21,445 bases of DNA from an uncultured Bacilli bacterium (GTDB lineage: Bacteria > Bacillota_I > Bacilli_A > RF39 > UBA660). The stretch lies in contig CAKOMU010000019.1 in NCBI GenBank assembly GCA_934096755.1, forward strand, positions 1 through 21,445. Direction: 5' to 3'. Of this stretch, positions 12,713 to 20,697 are shown one piece after another (positions within the stretch are counted from its first letter, which is position 1; every line of letters begins with the position of its first letter). The notes below the pieces were generated by a model. That model did not search any database. It had not been told where the DNA came from and worked only from the letters and a program-made list of their open reading frames with translations. Made by a program: the position numbers and the translations under genes.

Positions 12713-12914
12713 AAAAAAAATCATAAACTAAGGACGAGTATAACCCGCGGTACCACCTTAATTCACGATTTATCATGCATCTATTATTTATAACGTAATG
12801 ACCCGATTTAACTCCAGAACCATGTTCAATATTGTAAATTAATTCTTTTGCACCAACCAAGAACTCTCTATGTAATCACCAATATTTACTCTTTCTTTCT
12901 TCGTTAATTAACCA
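12713..12914 (-). promoter_or_regulatory. T-box riboswitch, Met (ATG) specifier
   Basis: T-box leaders read the charging state of a cognate tRNA and turn on synthetase operons when it is uncharged. The conserved T-box AAGGTGGTACCGCG is at 12746-12759 on the minus strand. Stem I is visible: AGTA (12887-12890) beside AATATTG (12880-12886), which pairs with CAATATT (12828-12834). This is followed by GAAC and then ATG (12821-12823) at the specifier position. AGAGAG and GGTTGGTG lie in the distal part. A terminator can form between AATTAAGG (overlapping the T-box start) and CCTTAGTT, followed by eight T (12713-12720). The ATG specifier agrees with metS downstream. Confidence 0.93.
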
Positions 12915-12920
12915 TAGTTT

Positions 12921-12948
12921 ATCATAATTTATTTTATTAATCAACCAA
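12921..12948 (-). promoter_or_regulatory. Promoter of the T-box operon
   Basis: TTGGTT (12943-12948) and TATGAT (12921-12926) are separated by 16 nt on the minus strand. Transcription would begin near 12914, at the 5' edge of Stem I. Confidence 0.5.
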
Positions 12949-12954
12949 GTAATT

Positions 12955-13470
12955 TTAAAAAATATCTAGTTTATCTACAATAATCTTAGCCATAAACTTT
13001 CCCAATAATACTAAATCTTCTAATTTATTTGCTACTAAAATAATTAAACCAATCGCTGAACTATCATCAATAATAGGAACACATGTAAAATATCCTTCTA
13101 CTTCTAATGCACCAAAAGTCAGTTTATCCATTGCACTACTTATATAACTTTCTCTATTATCTAAAAGTTCTAATAGCTTCTCATTCAATAATTTATTATG
13201 AAAATCTTGACCTAAAGAAGATGTAATAACTTTCTCTCTATCTGTAATAATTACTTCTACATTATAAATATTACTAACTAACAAGGCTAATTTTTTACTA
13301 AAATCTTCATATTTTTGAATTTCATAATGTTTTTTTAAACATATCATATCTTGATCTACTAATATTTCTAAAACTTCACCATCTCTAATTCCTAAATTTT
13401 TACGAATTTCTTTAGGAATTACAATTCGTCCTAACTCATCTATTTTTCTAGTTACACCAGTTTGTTTCAA
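12955..13470 (-). CDS. spoVT: Stage V sporulation protein T (AbrB-type regulator with GAF domain)
   Basis: SpoVT is a forespore transcription factor that tunes SigG-dependent genes. From TTG 13470 the product is 171 residues, close to the Bacillus length. It starts MKQTGVTRKIDELGRIVIPK, which aligns with the Bacillus start and the AbrB swapped-hairpin DNA-binding domain (1-50). A GAF-like effector domain follows (about 55-168), with VEVIITDREKVI and YFTCVPIIDDSSAIGLIIL. GTGGAG lies 8 nt before the TTG; GTG codons at 13479 and 13473 in the same frame are alternatives. No clear SigG promoter is visible in the 53-nt gap after mfd. Order pth-mfd-spoVT matches B. subtilis apart from the missing fin. 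Confidence 0.94.
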   Translation of the reverse strand: MKQTGVTRKIDELGRIVIPKEIRKNLGIRDGEVLEILVDQDMICLKKHYEIQKYEDFSKKLALLVSNIYNVEVIITDREKVITSSLGQDFHNKLLNEKLLELLDNRESYISSAMDKLTFGALEVEGYFTCVPIIDDSSAIGLIILVANKLEDLVLLGKFMAKIIVDKLDIF

Positions 13471-13523
13471 CACATTCACTCCACTTCAATATTTATTGTG
13501 GAAAAATTAGTTAAAATTATGTA

Positions 13524-16500
13524 TTAAAGAATTTTTTCAAGTAAACTTACTAAGTAAAAAATAAAATGTTTATCTAAATTTTTAATATACAAAGTAATAG
13601 TAATTTTTTCATTAACATATTTAATATTAAATTGTTTGGTTAAAGATAAAGCTTCCATTAACAATTTATCTCCTTTTATATTTTGAGATATTTCTCGTGG
13701 TAATGTCACTTCTACCATTCTATCAGTTTGAATTACCTGTTTAATATTATATTTTTGTGCAATATTAGCAAACCATTCTTCATACATATATACTAAAATA
13801 TCTTCATTTACTTTTCCAAAACGGTCTTCTAATTCACTTTTTATTGCTAATAATTTATCATATGAATCAATCTCATTAATTTTTTGATGTATTTCAATTT
13901 TAATATCTTCATCACTTACATAATCATCACTAATATGTGTTGTCACATTGATTAAAGATTGTGTTTCTAAATCATCTTCTTCTACTTCCAATCCTCGTTC
14001 TCTTTTTAATTCATCATCAATCATTTTCATATAAAGATTAATTCCTACACTATCGACAAATCCAGCTTGTGATGCCCCAAAAATATCACCTGCTCCACGT
14101 AAATTTAAATCTCGCATAGCAATACGATATCCACTACCTAACTCAGTAAATTCTTTAATAGTATTAAGTCTTTTAATGGCCATATCATTTAACAGTTTAT
14201 TCTTTTGATACATTAAATAAGCATAAGCTATTTTATCACTTCGACCAACACGCCCCCTTAATTGATACAATTGACTTAAGCCAAAATTTTCGGCATCATG
14301 AATAATCAAAGTATTTACATTAGGAATATCAATTCCACTTTCAATTATTGTAGTACATATTAGAATATCAAATTTTCCTTCAACAAAATCGTTCATAATA
14401 TTATCAAGCCTACTCTTATCCATTTGGCCATGAGCAAAATTAATTGTAGCATCTTTTACTAATGCTTGAATATGGTGCATATATGATTCGATAGATTCTA
14501 CCCGATTATACAATATAAATACCTGTCCATTACGAGCTAATTCTTTATAAATAGCATCCTTAATTAAAAAATCATCTTCTACTACCACATAAGTTTGCAC
14601 TGGATATCTATTAACTGGAGGAGTATCAATAACAGATAAATCTCTTAAACCTGATAAAGCCATTTTTAAAGTTCTTGGTATTGGAGTTGCACTTAATGTT
14701 AAAACATTAACGTCGTTTTTCAATTGTTTAATCTTTTCTTTATGTGTAACACCAAATCTCTGTTCTTCATCTACTACTAAAAGACCTAACTTTTTTGGTT
14801 TAATATCATCACTTAAAATACGATGAGTCCCAAATAAAATATCAATTTTACCTGATGCAAAATTATCTAAAATTTCTTTTGCTTCTTTTTTAGTAGTATA
14901 TCTATTTAAAAGTGCTATTTCAATCGGCCAATTGCCAAATCTTTTTTTTGCAACTTCAAACTGTTGTTTAGACAAAATTGTTGTAGGACATAAATAGAGA
15001 ACTTGTTCATTATTTAAAACTGTTTTAAACATAGCACGCATAGCTACTTCCGTTTTACCAAACCCTACATCACCACAAAGCAATCGATCCATTGGAAAAT
15101 CTTTAGTTAAATCGTTATTAATGTCATTAACACTTTTTTGTTGATCTTTAGTTAATTGATATTTGAATTCATTACCAAAAACAAGCTCTTCTGGATAATT
15201 TTTATAAGGATTTTTCTTTAAACTTATTCTTTCTTGATACAGTTTTATTAACTCTCTCGATATATCTTTTACTTTACCAGCAATATATTTCTTAGTTTTT
15301 TCCCAATTATTACTATTCAATTTATTTAATTTAGGAGCAATTCCATCTTTACCTGTGTATTTATAGATTAAATTAATTTTTTCTACTGGTACATAAATTT
15401 TATCGCTGCCGTCATAATGAATTGTCAAAAAATCTTTCTTTACGCCTTTGACATTTAAAGTTGTTATACCTTGATAAATACCAATACCATGCGCAATATG
15501 AACGACGTAATCACCATTTTCTAATTGATTGAAATCTTTAATTTTTTTACCAATATGAAAATTACTTTTATAATTACTTACTCTTTTAATTTCTTCAATA
15601 TCACCGGCACCTATTACAACATCATTACTTAAAATAAATCCATGCATTATTGGAATTATATCTACTTCTGCACTAGGAATAACTGCTTCAATTTTCTTTT
15701 TTTCTTCTTCATTTTGTAACCAAAAATGCACTTTCTTACCACTTTTAATCCAAGAATAAACATCCTGCTCTAATTTTTCAAAATCTTGTTTATAATTTAT
15801 AATACTCTTAGCTTTTAAATCATTATCTCCAGAATTAAATAAATTTATATATATTTTATTTTTAGCTGGAATATCCTCTAATTCAAACATTGTTTTTTCT
15901 TGATTACTTTGTGATTTTTGATATTCACAAATATCTTCTAATAAATGTGTGTAAGCTGCTTCTATTTGAGCTTTATCTATATATACGACCAAAGGATTAT
16001 CTGCATAATCAAACAAAGAATTATAACCATTACTAGCAATTTCATCGATAGCTTTAATACGCACAGTATCGACACTTTCAAAAGTGATTTGACTATTTTC
16101 ATCAAAATACTTTATACTTTCAATTAAATTACCATCAAACTCTATTCTTATAGGATGACGCTCATCAATAGGAAAAATATCTAAAATAAATCCACGTACC
16201 GCCATTTCTCCACTAGCTGTAACCAATGATTCACGATTATAACCAAGTTTTTGAAAAATTTCGACTAATTCATCTCTTTTAATATTTTCATTAATGTTAA
16301 TTACTTTAGAATTATCCACAGTTTTAGCAGTTAAAAATTTCAAATATCCCATTAAATTAGTAACAATAATATTATTAGTAGTATTTTTTAATTTATCTAA
16401 AGTTTCTAATCTTTTATACTTTAATTCAGGGCTAGCTGCTACCACTACAGAAGATAAAAAATCGTCCATAGGGAAAAGATAAACATTTTCATTATGACTT

Positions 16501-16667
16501 ATCCCATTATAAATTTTATTAGCTTCATATAAAGAACTCGTTAAAACGATAATATTTTGTTTATATTGTTCTTGTAATCGTTGCAAGTAAAAAAAGCTTA
16601 ACTCTTCAGTTAAACCTGACATCTCTACACCCACATCATATTTAAAATAATTATCTAAAAATTTCAT
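13524..16667 (-). CDS. mfd: Transcription-repair coupling factor Mfd
   Basis: Mfd is a DNA translocase that removes RNA polymerase stalled at lesions and recruits UvrA. The 1047-residue protein is about 130 residues shorter than Bacillus Mfd. The N-terminal UvrB-like module has GFILDIFPIDERHPIRIEFD (159-178). The RNA polymerase-interacting CarD-like domain has GDYVVHIAHGIGIYQG (385-400). The RecG-like motor has Walker A GDVGFGKT (532-539), DEEQ (633-636), SATPIPRT (659-666) and QLRGRVGRS later. ATG 16667 lies 8 nt after the pth stop, and the Shine-Dalgarno is weak (AGGAAATGA), so coupling to pth is likely. It is near the end of the long dnaX operon. Confidence 0.97.
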   Translation of the reverse strand: MKFLDNYFKYDVGVEMSGLTEELSFFYLQRLQEQYKQNIIVLTSSLYEANKIYNGISHNENVYLFPMDDFLSSVVVAASPELKYKRLETLDKLKNTTNNIIVTNLMGYLKFLTAKTVDNSKVININENIKRDELVEIFQKLGYNRESLVTASGEMAVRGFILDIFPIDERHPIRIEFDGNLIESIKYFDENSQITFESVDTVRIKAIDEIASNGYNSLFDYADNPLVVYIDKAQIEAAYTHLLEDICEYQKSQSNQEKTMFELEDIPAKNKIYINLFNSGDNDLKAKSIINYKQDFEKLEQDVYSWIKSGKKVHFWLQNEEEKKKIEAVIPSAEVDIIPIMHGFILSNDVVIGAGDIEEIKRVSNYKSNFHIGKKIKDFNQLENGDYVVHIAHGIGIYQGITTLNVKGVKKDFLTIHYDGSDKIYVPVEKINLIYKYTGKDGIAPKLNKLNSNNWEKTKKYIAGKVKDISRELIKLYQERISLKKNPYKNYPEELVFGNEFKYQLTKDQQKSVNDINNDLTKDFPMDRLLCGDVGFGKTEVAMRAMFKTVLNNEQVLYLCPTTILSKQQFEVAKKRFGNWPIEIALLNRYTTKKEAKEILDNFASGKIDILFGTHRILSDDIKPKKLGLLVVDEEQRFGVTHKEKIKQLKNDVNVLTLSATPIPRTLKMALSGLRDLSVIDTPPVNRYPVQTYVVVEDDFLIKDAIYKELARNGQVFILYNRVESIESYMHHIQALVKDATINFAHGQMDKSRLDNIMNDFVEGKFDILICTTIIESGIDIPNVNTLIIHDAENFGLSQLYQLRGRVGRSDKIAYAYLMYQKNKLLNDMAIKRLNTIKEFTELGSGYRIAMRDLNLRGAGDIFGASQAGFVDSVGINLYMKMIDDELKRERGLEVEEDDLETQSLINVTTHISDDYVSDEDIKIEIHQKINEIDSYDKLLAIKSELEDRFGKVNEDILVYMYEEWFANIAQKYNIKQVIQTDRMVEVTLPREISQNIKGDKLLMEALSLTKQFNIKYVNEKITITLYIKNLDKHFIFYLVSLLEKIL

Positions 16668-16675
16668 TTAAACAC

Positions 16676-17227
16676 TCATTTCCTATTATAAACATTCATA
16701 GTCTTATCTATACCAACATTTATAAATGAATTAATTATTTCATCATATAAATCATAATTATTTTCTAATAATTCAAGTTCTTTTTTACTAAACTTTCCTA
16801 AAACAAAATCGATCACATCTTTTTTATTTTCATCTTTAATTCCAATTTTTAATCTTGCAAAATCCTGACTTCCTAAAGAAGCAATAATAGATTTTATTCC
16901 ATTATGACCTCCACTACTAGAATTCACTTTTAATTTATATTTTCCTATTACCAAATCTAAATCATCTTGGATAACTAATATGTCACGAACAGAAATATCA
17001 TAATACCTGGCTATTTGTCCTACAGCTAAACCAGAATTATTCATATAAGTTAAAGGTTTTACTAACACTATTTTTTGATCATTCACAGTTTTTATACAAT
17101 ACTTAGCATTATATTTTTCTTTCCAATCATTAGACCTTGCAAAATAATCTAAAACCATAAAACCAACATTATGTCTAGTCTTATCATATTCACTACCAGG
17201 ATTTCCTAACCCTACAATTAACTTCAT
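16676..17227 (-). CDS. pth: Peptidyl-tRNA hydrolase
   Basis: Pth releases peptides from prematurely dropped peptidyl-tRNA. From ATG 17227 it is 183 residues with MKLIVGLGNPG (Asn9), TRHNVGF with catalytic His19, KPLTYMNNSG, VIQDDLDL near 85-92 and SGGHNG (105-110). AGGAG 5 nt upstream supports this start over an in-frame TTG at 17242. The gene begins 1 nt after the trmN6 stop, whose last codons hold its Shine-Dalgarno. In B. subtilis pth lies beside fin and mfd; fin is missing here. Confidence 0.96.
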   Translation of the reverse strand: MKLIVGLGNPGSEYDKTRHNVGFMVLDYFARSNDWKEKYNAKYCIKTVNDQKIVLVKPLTYMNNSGLAVGQIARYYDISVRDILVIQDDLDLVIGKYKLKVNSSSGGHNGIKSIIASLGSQDFARLKIGIKDENKKDVIDFVLGKFSKKELELLENNYDLYDEIINSFINVGIDKTMNVYNRK

Positions 17228-17228
17228 T

Positions 17229-17945
17229 TCAACTCCTATCAAATATATGTTGATAACTTGTTAGGCTTTCAACACATATTTCTTTATTTATAATTAATCC
17301 CATTTTACTATTTTTCACACATTTTATTAACACTATTTGTGGTTTAGAACCAACTTTTGTGCTTATCAATTGTACCTCTTTGACATGCATATTGTATTTA
17401 TCAGCTAAAACAATTATTTCATCTAACCTACTTGATCTTTGAACTAAATAAAAAATACCCTTATTTTTTAAATATTGACTGGCAATATTCATTACTTGTT
17501 CTAAGTTTATTGCTATTTCATGACGTGCTAATAATAAATAATCATTGTGATTGACATAATTAGTCTCAGTATATTTAAAATATGGAGGATTACATGTAAT
17601 AACATCAAAATATTCACGAGAAAAATAATTGTTAATCAAATTAACATCATCATTTATAATAGAAATTTGTTCTTGTAAATCATTAAGTTCCACAGATTTT
17701 TGAGCTAAGAGAGCAATATCTTTTTGAATTTCAAAACCAACGATATGAGAATTAGTTTTTAAACTAATAATTAAAGGAACTACACCATTACCAGTGCACA
17801 TATCCAATATTATTTTATCACTAGTTTTTAATGTAGCAAACTCTCCCAATAAAATAGAATCTAATGAAAAACGAAAGCCATCTTTTGACTGATATATATA
17901 TCGATTTTTGTAATCAAATAAATCATTCTTGACTATCGACAACAT
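17229..17945 (-). CDS. trmN6: tRNA1(Val) adenine-37 N6-methyltransferase family (YabB/TrmN6)
   Basis: This family methylates the N6 of an adenine in tRNA using SAM. The 238-residue protein has a Rossmann fold with LDMCTGNGVVPLI (48-60), the acidic end of the second strand in VGFEIQKD, and the N6-adenine catalytic motif NPPYF at 119-123. The early FRFSLDSILLGEF segment is typical of YabB. Its ATG overlaps ricT by 23 nt, with GGAG about 12 nt upstream, so the start is not certain; TTG 17942 is an alternative. In B. subtilis yabB also follows yaaT (with yabA between). Substrate tRNA position is taken from the family. Confidence 0.88.
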   Translation of the reverse strand: MLSIVKNDLFDYKNRYIYQSKDGFRFSLDSILLGEFATLKTSDKIILDMCTGNGVVPLIISLKTNSHIVGFEIQKDIALLAQKSVELNDLQEQISIINDDVNLINNYFSREYFDVITCNPPYFKYTETNYVNHNDYLLLARHEIAINLEQVMNIASQYLKNKGIFYLVQRSSRLDEIIVLADKYNMHVKEVQLISTKVGSKPQIVLIKCVKNSKMGLIINKEICVESLTSYQHIFDRS

Positions 17946-18693
17946 AATCTACTTTTTCTCCATCAATTAAAACTTTGCATGTTCTATTCAAAATATCTAC
18001 ATTAACTACTTGCCCATCTTTGTTATCAATTTTTATTTTATCTCCTACCTTAGGCATTGTTTTAGCTGATTTAACATAATTTTCATCTTCATAAGCTAAA
18101 CAACATAAAAGCCTCCCACAACAACCATTAATTTTGCTAGGATTTAAAGCTAAATTTTGATTTTTAGCCATATTCATAGTAATAGTATCAATTTTTTTTA
18201 AAAATCTAACACAACACAATTCGCCACCACAAACACCAATACCACCAACTTCTTTAGCTTTATCTCTTGCACCAATCTGTCTTAACTCAATTCTTGTATG
18301 ATAAATAGATGCCAATTTTTTTGCCAATTCACGAAAATCAATACGATTATCAGCCGTAAAATTAAAAAGTAATTGACTACGATCTAAGTTGTATTGGGCA
18401 CCTATTATATGCATATTTAGATTTAGTTCTTTTACTAATTCCTGACTCTTTTGTAAAGCTTTATTTTCATCTTTTAAATTATTCAAAAACTGATTATAAT
18501 CATCTTTTGTTGCTAATCTAATAATACTTTCACTAACCTCTAAATCTTTTTCAAGAATTTGAACAATTTTGACAATCTGTTCCCCTCTAGATGTTTTTAC
18601 AACCACAATATCATTCACTAAAAAAGTATCTTCACCTAAAAAATAATAAACTTTACTATTACTATTAAAAGAACACCCAAAGACCTTAGACAT
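17923..18693 (-). CDS. ricT: PSP1-domain protein RicT (YaaT)
   Basis: RicT forms the Y-complex with RicA and RicF, carries [4Fe-4S] clusters and stimulates RNase Y-dependent mRNA maturation; in Bacillus it also affects sporulation and competence. From ATG 18693 it has 256 residues. The PSP1 domain contains seven cysteines in two conserved groups (155, 160, 161; then 191, 192, 197, 198), in GGIGVCGGELCCVRF and INGCCGRLLCC. GGTGA lies 2 nt before the ATG, and the start overlaps the end of holB by 8 nt; GTG 18702 is an alternative. Neither ricA nor ricF is in this window. Confidence 0.94.
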   Translation of the reverse strand: MSKVFGCSFNSNSKVYYFLGEDTFLVNDIVVVKTSRGEQIVKIVQILEKDLEVSESIIRLATKDDYNQFLNNLKDENKALQKSQELVKELNLNMHIIGAQYNLDRSQLLFNFTADNRIDFRELAKKLASIYHTRIELRQIGARDKAKEVGGIGVCGGELCCVRFLKKIDTITMNMAKNQNLALNPSKINGCCGRLLCCLAYEDENYVKSAKTMPKVGDKIKIDNKDGQVVNVDILNRTCKVLIDGEKVDYVVDSQE

Positions 18694-19549
18694 TTTCACC
18701 ACTCATTTCTATTACAAATTTATCCAACAGTAATTCAACATTTCCATTAAAACTTAAATTATCAATCGTACTTATTATTAATTGCAATCCATCCTGAATT
18801 TCTTTCAATTTCAAACATTCTAATTCTTTCAAATTAAATCTATCAAATTCATTTTCAAAACTTAATTTTTTCTTTAAAAGTTCCTCAAAAATTATCATTA
18901 GAATTTTAAAAAAAGTTTTAATATCTTCTCTTTCTTTATATTTACACAGTAAAATATCACGATTAATAAAAATACCACTACCCCGCTTTAATTCCACTAA
19001 ATAATTTTTACAAATGTTAAACATTTCTTCATATCTGTCAGTCATTAAAGCATCGACATTTATTGTATTTTCAGGGTAATAAACTTTCAAAACTTCACAT
19101 CTACTTCTAATAGTAGAAATCACATTATTAATATTATTAGTGACAAAAAAACCAATAATATTTTCTTCTGGTTCTTCTAAAAATTTCAACATCGTATTAG
19201 CAGAAGCATCAGTCAATTTTTCAGCTTCTTTAATTACATAAATATTTTCTTTAGTATAAACAGGTTTAGTGCTAAAAGCTTTTTTTAATTCTAATATTTG
19301 TTCTTTTTTTAAAGAACTACTATCTGTTTCAATAATCTTTAATGATGGTAAATAATTCTGTTCTATCAAGTTGCAAATATTACACTTTTGACAATTTTCT
19401 TGGTAATCATTTTCACAAAAAATTTGTTTAATTACTTTTAATAAATCATCAAAACATTTTTCCAAATTATTAGTTTCAAGCAAATAAGCATGAGAAATTT
19501 TATTCCCATGATAAAACTTTACTAACCTTTCCAAAACATTCACTTCCAC
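18686..19549 (-). CDS. holB: DNA polymerase III delta' subunit
   Basis: Delta' is part of the clamp loader that opens the sliding clamp. The 287-residue protein has an AAA+-like fold without a functional Walker A, as expected. A zinc-binding cysteine cluster is present (Cys45, Cys53, Cys56, Cys59), followed by the LKFLEEPEE segment (121-129) and STIRSRC with the arginine-finger SRC at 149-151. The start is GTG 19549 with AGGAGG 4 nt upstream; that Shine-Dalgarno overlaps the bofA stop. Its partner dnaX is in the same operon. tmk, yaaQ and yaaR, which precede holB in B. subtilis, are absent. Confidence 0.93.
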   Translation of the reverse strand: MEVNVLERLVKFYHGNKISHAYLLETNNLEKCFDDLLKVIKQIFCENDYQENCQKCNICNLIEQNYLPSLKIIETDSSSLKKEQILELKKAFSTKPVYTKENIYVIKEAEKLTDASANTMLKFLEEPEENIIGFFVTNNINNVISTIRSRCEVLKVYYPENTINVDALMTDRYEEMFNICKNYLVELKRGSGIFINRDILLCKYKEREDIKTFFKILMIIFEELLKKKLSFENEFDRFNLKELECLKLKEIQDGLQLIISTIDNLSFNGNVELLLDKFVIEMSGENV

Positions 19550-19557
19550 ATTTCCTC

Positions 19558-19746
19558 CTACAACAAAACAAAATAAATTGCCACTAATGATAACAAACCA
19601 CTCATTCCCAAACTAGAAACTACTATTATAGTAATAATATTTATGGGAATAAACACATTTAATCCACTCCCCACTAAATCAAATGCATAAACCAAACAAA
19701 TAGCTAAAACAACACGCTTAACTAATAAAAAAATAATTTTTTTCAT
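19558..19746 (-). CDS. bofA: BofA-like pro-sigma-K processing inhibitor
   Basis: BofA is a small mother-cell membrane protein that holds SpoIVFB inactive, delaying SigK processing until a forespore signal arrives. The 62-residue product has two hydrophobic segments, at about 10-26 (VVLAICLVYAFDLVG) and 36-61. It keeps the family C-terminal pattern: FIPINIITIIVVSSLGMSGLLSL, with the conserved Pro and Asn of the loop. It is shorter than the ~87-aa Bacillus protein. AGAGGAT precedes ATG 19746. Position after recR matches B. subtilis (yaaL absent), and a SigE-like promoter overlaps the recR stop. Confidence 0.83.
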   Translation of the reverse strand: MKKIIFLLVKRVVLAICLVYAFDLVGSGLNVFIPINIITIIVVSSLGMSGLLSLVAIYFVLL

Positions 19747-19760
19747 AGATCCTCTATCAA

Positions 19761-19788
19761 ATTCTATGTTAATAATTATTTATTATTC
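19761..19788 (-). promoter_or_regulatory. SigE-like promoter of bofA
   Basis: CATAGAAT (19761-19768) is one base from the SigE -10 CATACAAT, and GAATA (19784-19788) lies 15 nt upstream. The -35 overlaps the recR stop codon. The spacing equals that of the yabP promoter. Confidence 0.5.
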
Positions 19789-20382
19789 ACTAATTTTTTT
19801 ACGATCTTCTAAAGCTTTATCTAACGTAATAATATCTAAATAATCAATCTCCGCGCCCATTGGTATGCCATAGGATAACCTTGAAATTAAAACATTTTTA
19901 TTTTCAAAAATTTTCTTTATATACAAAGTAGTTGTTTCTCCTTCAATTGTTGATTTCAAAGCTAAAATTAACTCTGGATTTTCTAATTCATTAACGCGTT
20001 TAACTAAACTAGCTAAATTTATATTATCTGGTCCAATATTGTCTGCCGGACTTATTAAACCATTTAAAACGTGATAAACGCCATTAAAATTACCAGCTTT
20101 TTCAAAAGAAAATACACTTTTATAATCCTCAATTACACAAATTATATTATGATCTCTTGCTTCATTTGCACACACATAACAAATATCATTTTCAGTTAAA
20201 TGACCACATATACTGCATTTATGTATTTTTTTTGTTTCAACAAGAGCATCAGCAAACAACTCAATTTCATTTTCCTTAAAACTTAAAGTTGCCAAAGCTA
20301 ATCTCTCTGCATTTTTTTCACCAATTCCCGGTAATTTTTTATAATAATTGATTAATTTTTCTAAACTTGGTGGATAAATCAT
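19783..20382 (-). CDS. recR: Recombination mediator RecR
   Basis: RecR works with RecO and RecF to load RecA on gapped DNA. The 199-residue protein is of normal length. It has the helix-hairpin-helix LPGIGEKNAERLA (17-29), a zinc finger with Cys56, Cys59, Cys68 and Cys71, and a TOPRIM domain from about residue 80 (ICVIEDYKSVFSFE). The C-terminal Walker-B-like region has SRLSYGIPMGAEIDYLD. ATG overlaps the ybaB stop as TAATG. The dnaX-ybaB-recR order is one of the most conserved in bacteria. Confidence 0.97.
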   Translation of the reverse strand: MIYPPSLEKLINYYKKLPGIGEKNAERLALATLSFKENEIELFADALVETKKIHKCSICGHLTENDICYVCANEARDHNIICVIEDYKSVFSFEKAGNFNGVYHVLNGLISPADNIGPDNINLASLVKRVNELENPELILALKSTIEGETTTLYIKKIFENKNVLISRLSYGIPMGAEIDYLDIITLDKALEDRKKISE

Positions 20383-20678
20383 TAAAATAATCCATTCATA
20401 GAAGCATATTGTCCTAGTTTACTTTCAGTTTCTTGATCTATTTGTTTAAATGCATCTTTCATTGCAAGCATTATCATATCTTCCAACATTTCTTTATCAT
20501 CATTTTCTATGATACCATCTTTTAAAATTTTAAAAGATTGAATTTCTCTTTTTCCATTAAAAACTATTTCTACCCAAGCTGATTTTCCTGTAAATTTCAT
20601 TTCATCAATTTCATTTTTTTTCTTTGTTATATCTCTTTGCATCCTTTGTGCTTGTTGCATTAATTGTTGCATATTCAT
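20382..20678 (-). CDS. YbaB/EbfC family nucleoid-associated protein
   Basis: YbaB/EbfC proteins are small dimeric DNA-binding proteins encoded between dnaX and recR (yaaK in B. subtilis). From ATG 20678 the product is 98 residues. The Gln/Met-rich N-terminal helix MNMQQLMQQAQRMQRD, a beta sheet (AWVEIVFNGKREIQSFKI) and a C-terminal helix ending with ASMNGLF match the family. AAGGA lies 8 nt upstream; ATG 20672 is an alternative. The frame extends to 20705 but would then overlap dnaX. Confidence 0.93.
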   Translation of the reverse strand: MNMQQLMQQAQRMQRDITKKKNEIDEMKFTGKSAWVEIVFNGKREIQSFKILKDGIIENDDKEMLEDMIMLAMKDAFKQIDQETESKLGQYASMNGLF

Positions 20679-20697
20679 AATTTTATTCCTTCTTTCT

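Noticed and set aside
13480..13523. SigG promoter for spoVT
   Set aside because: No -35/-10 pair with acceptable spacing is found in the 44 nt before the longest possible start.
15945..16482. Two small plus-strand ORFs opposite mfd
   Set aside because: Both are shadows of the Mfd coding frame.
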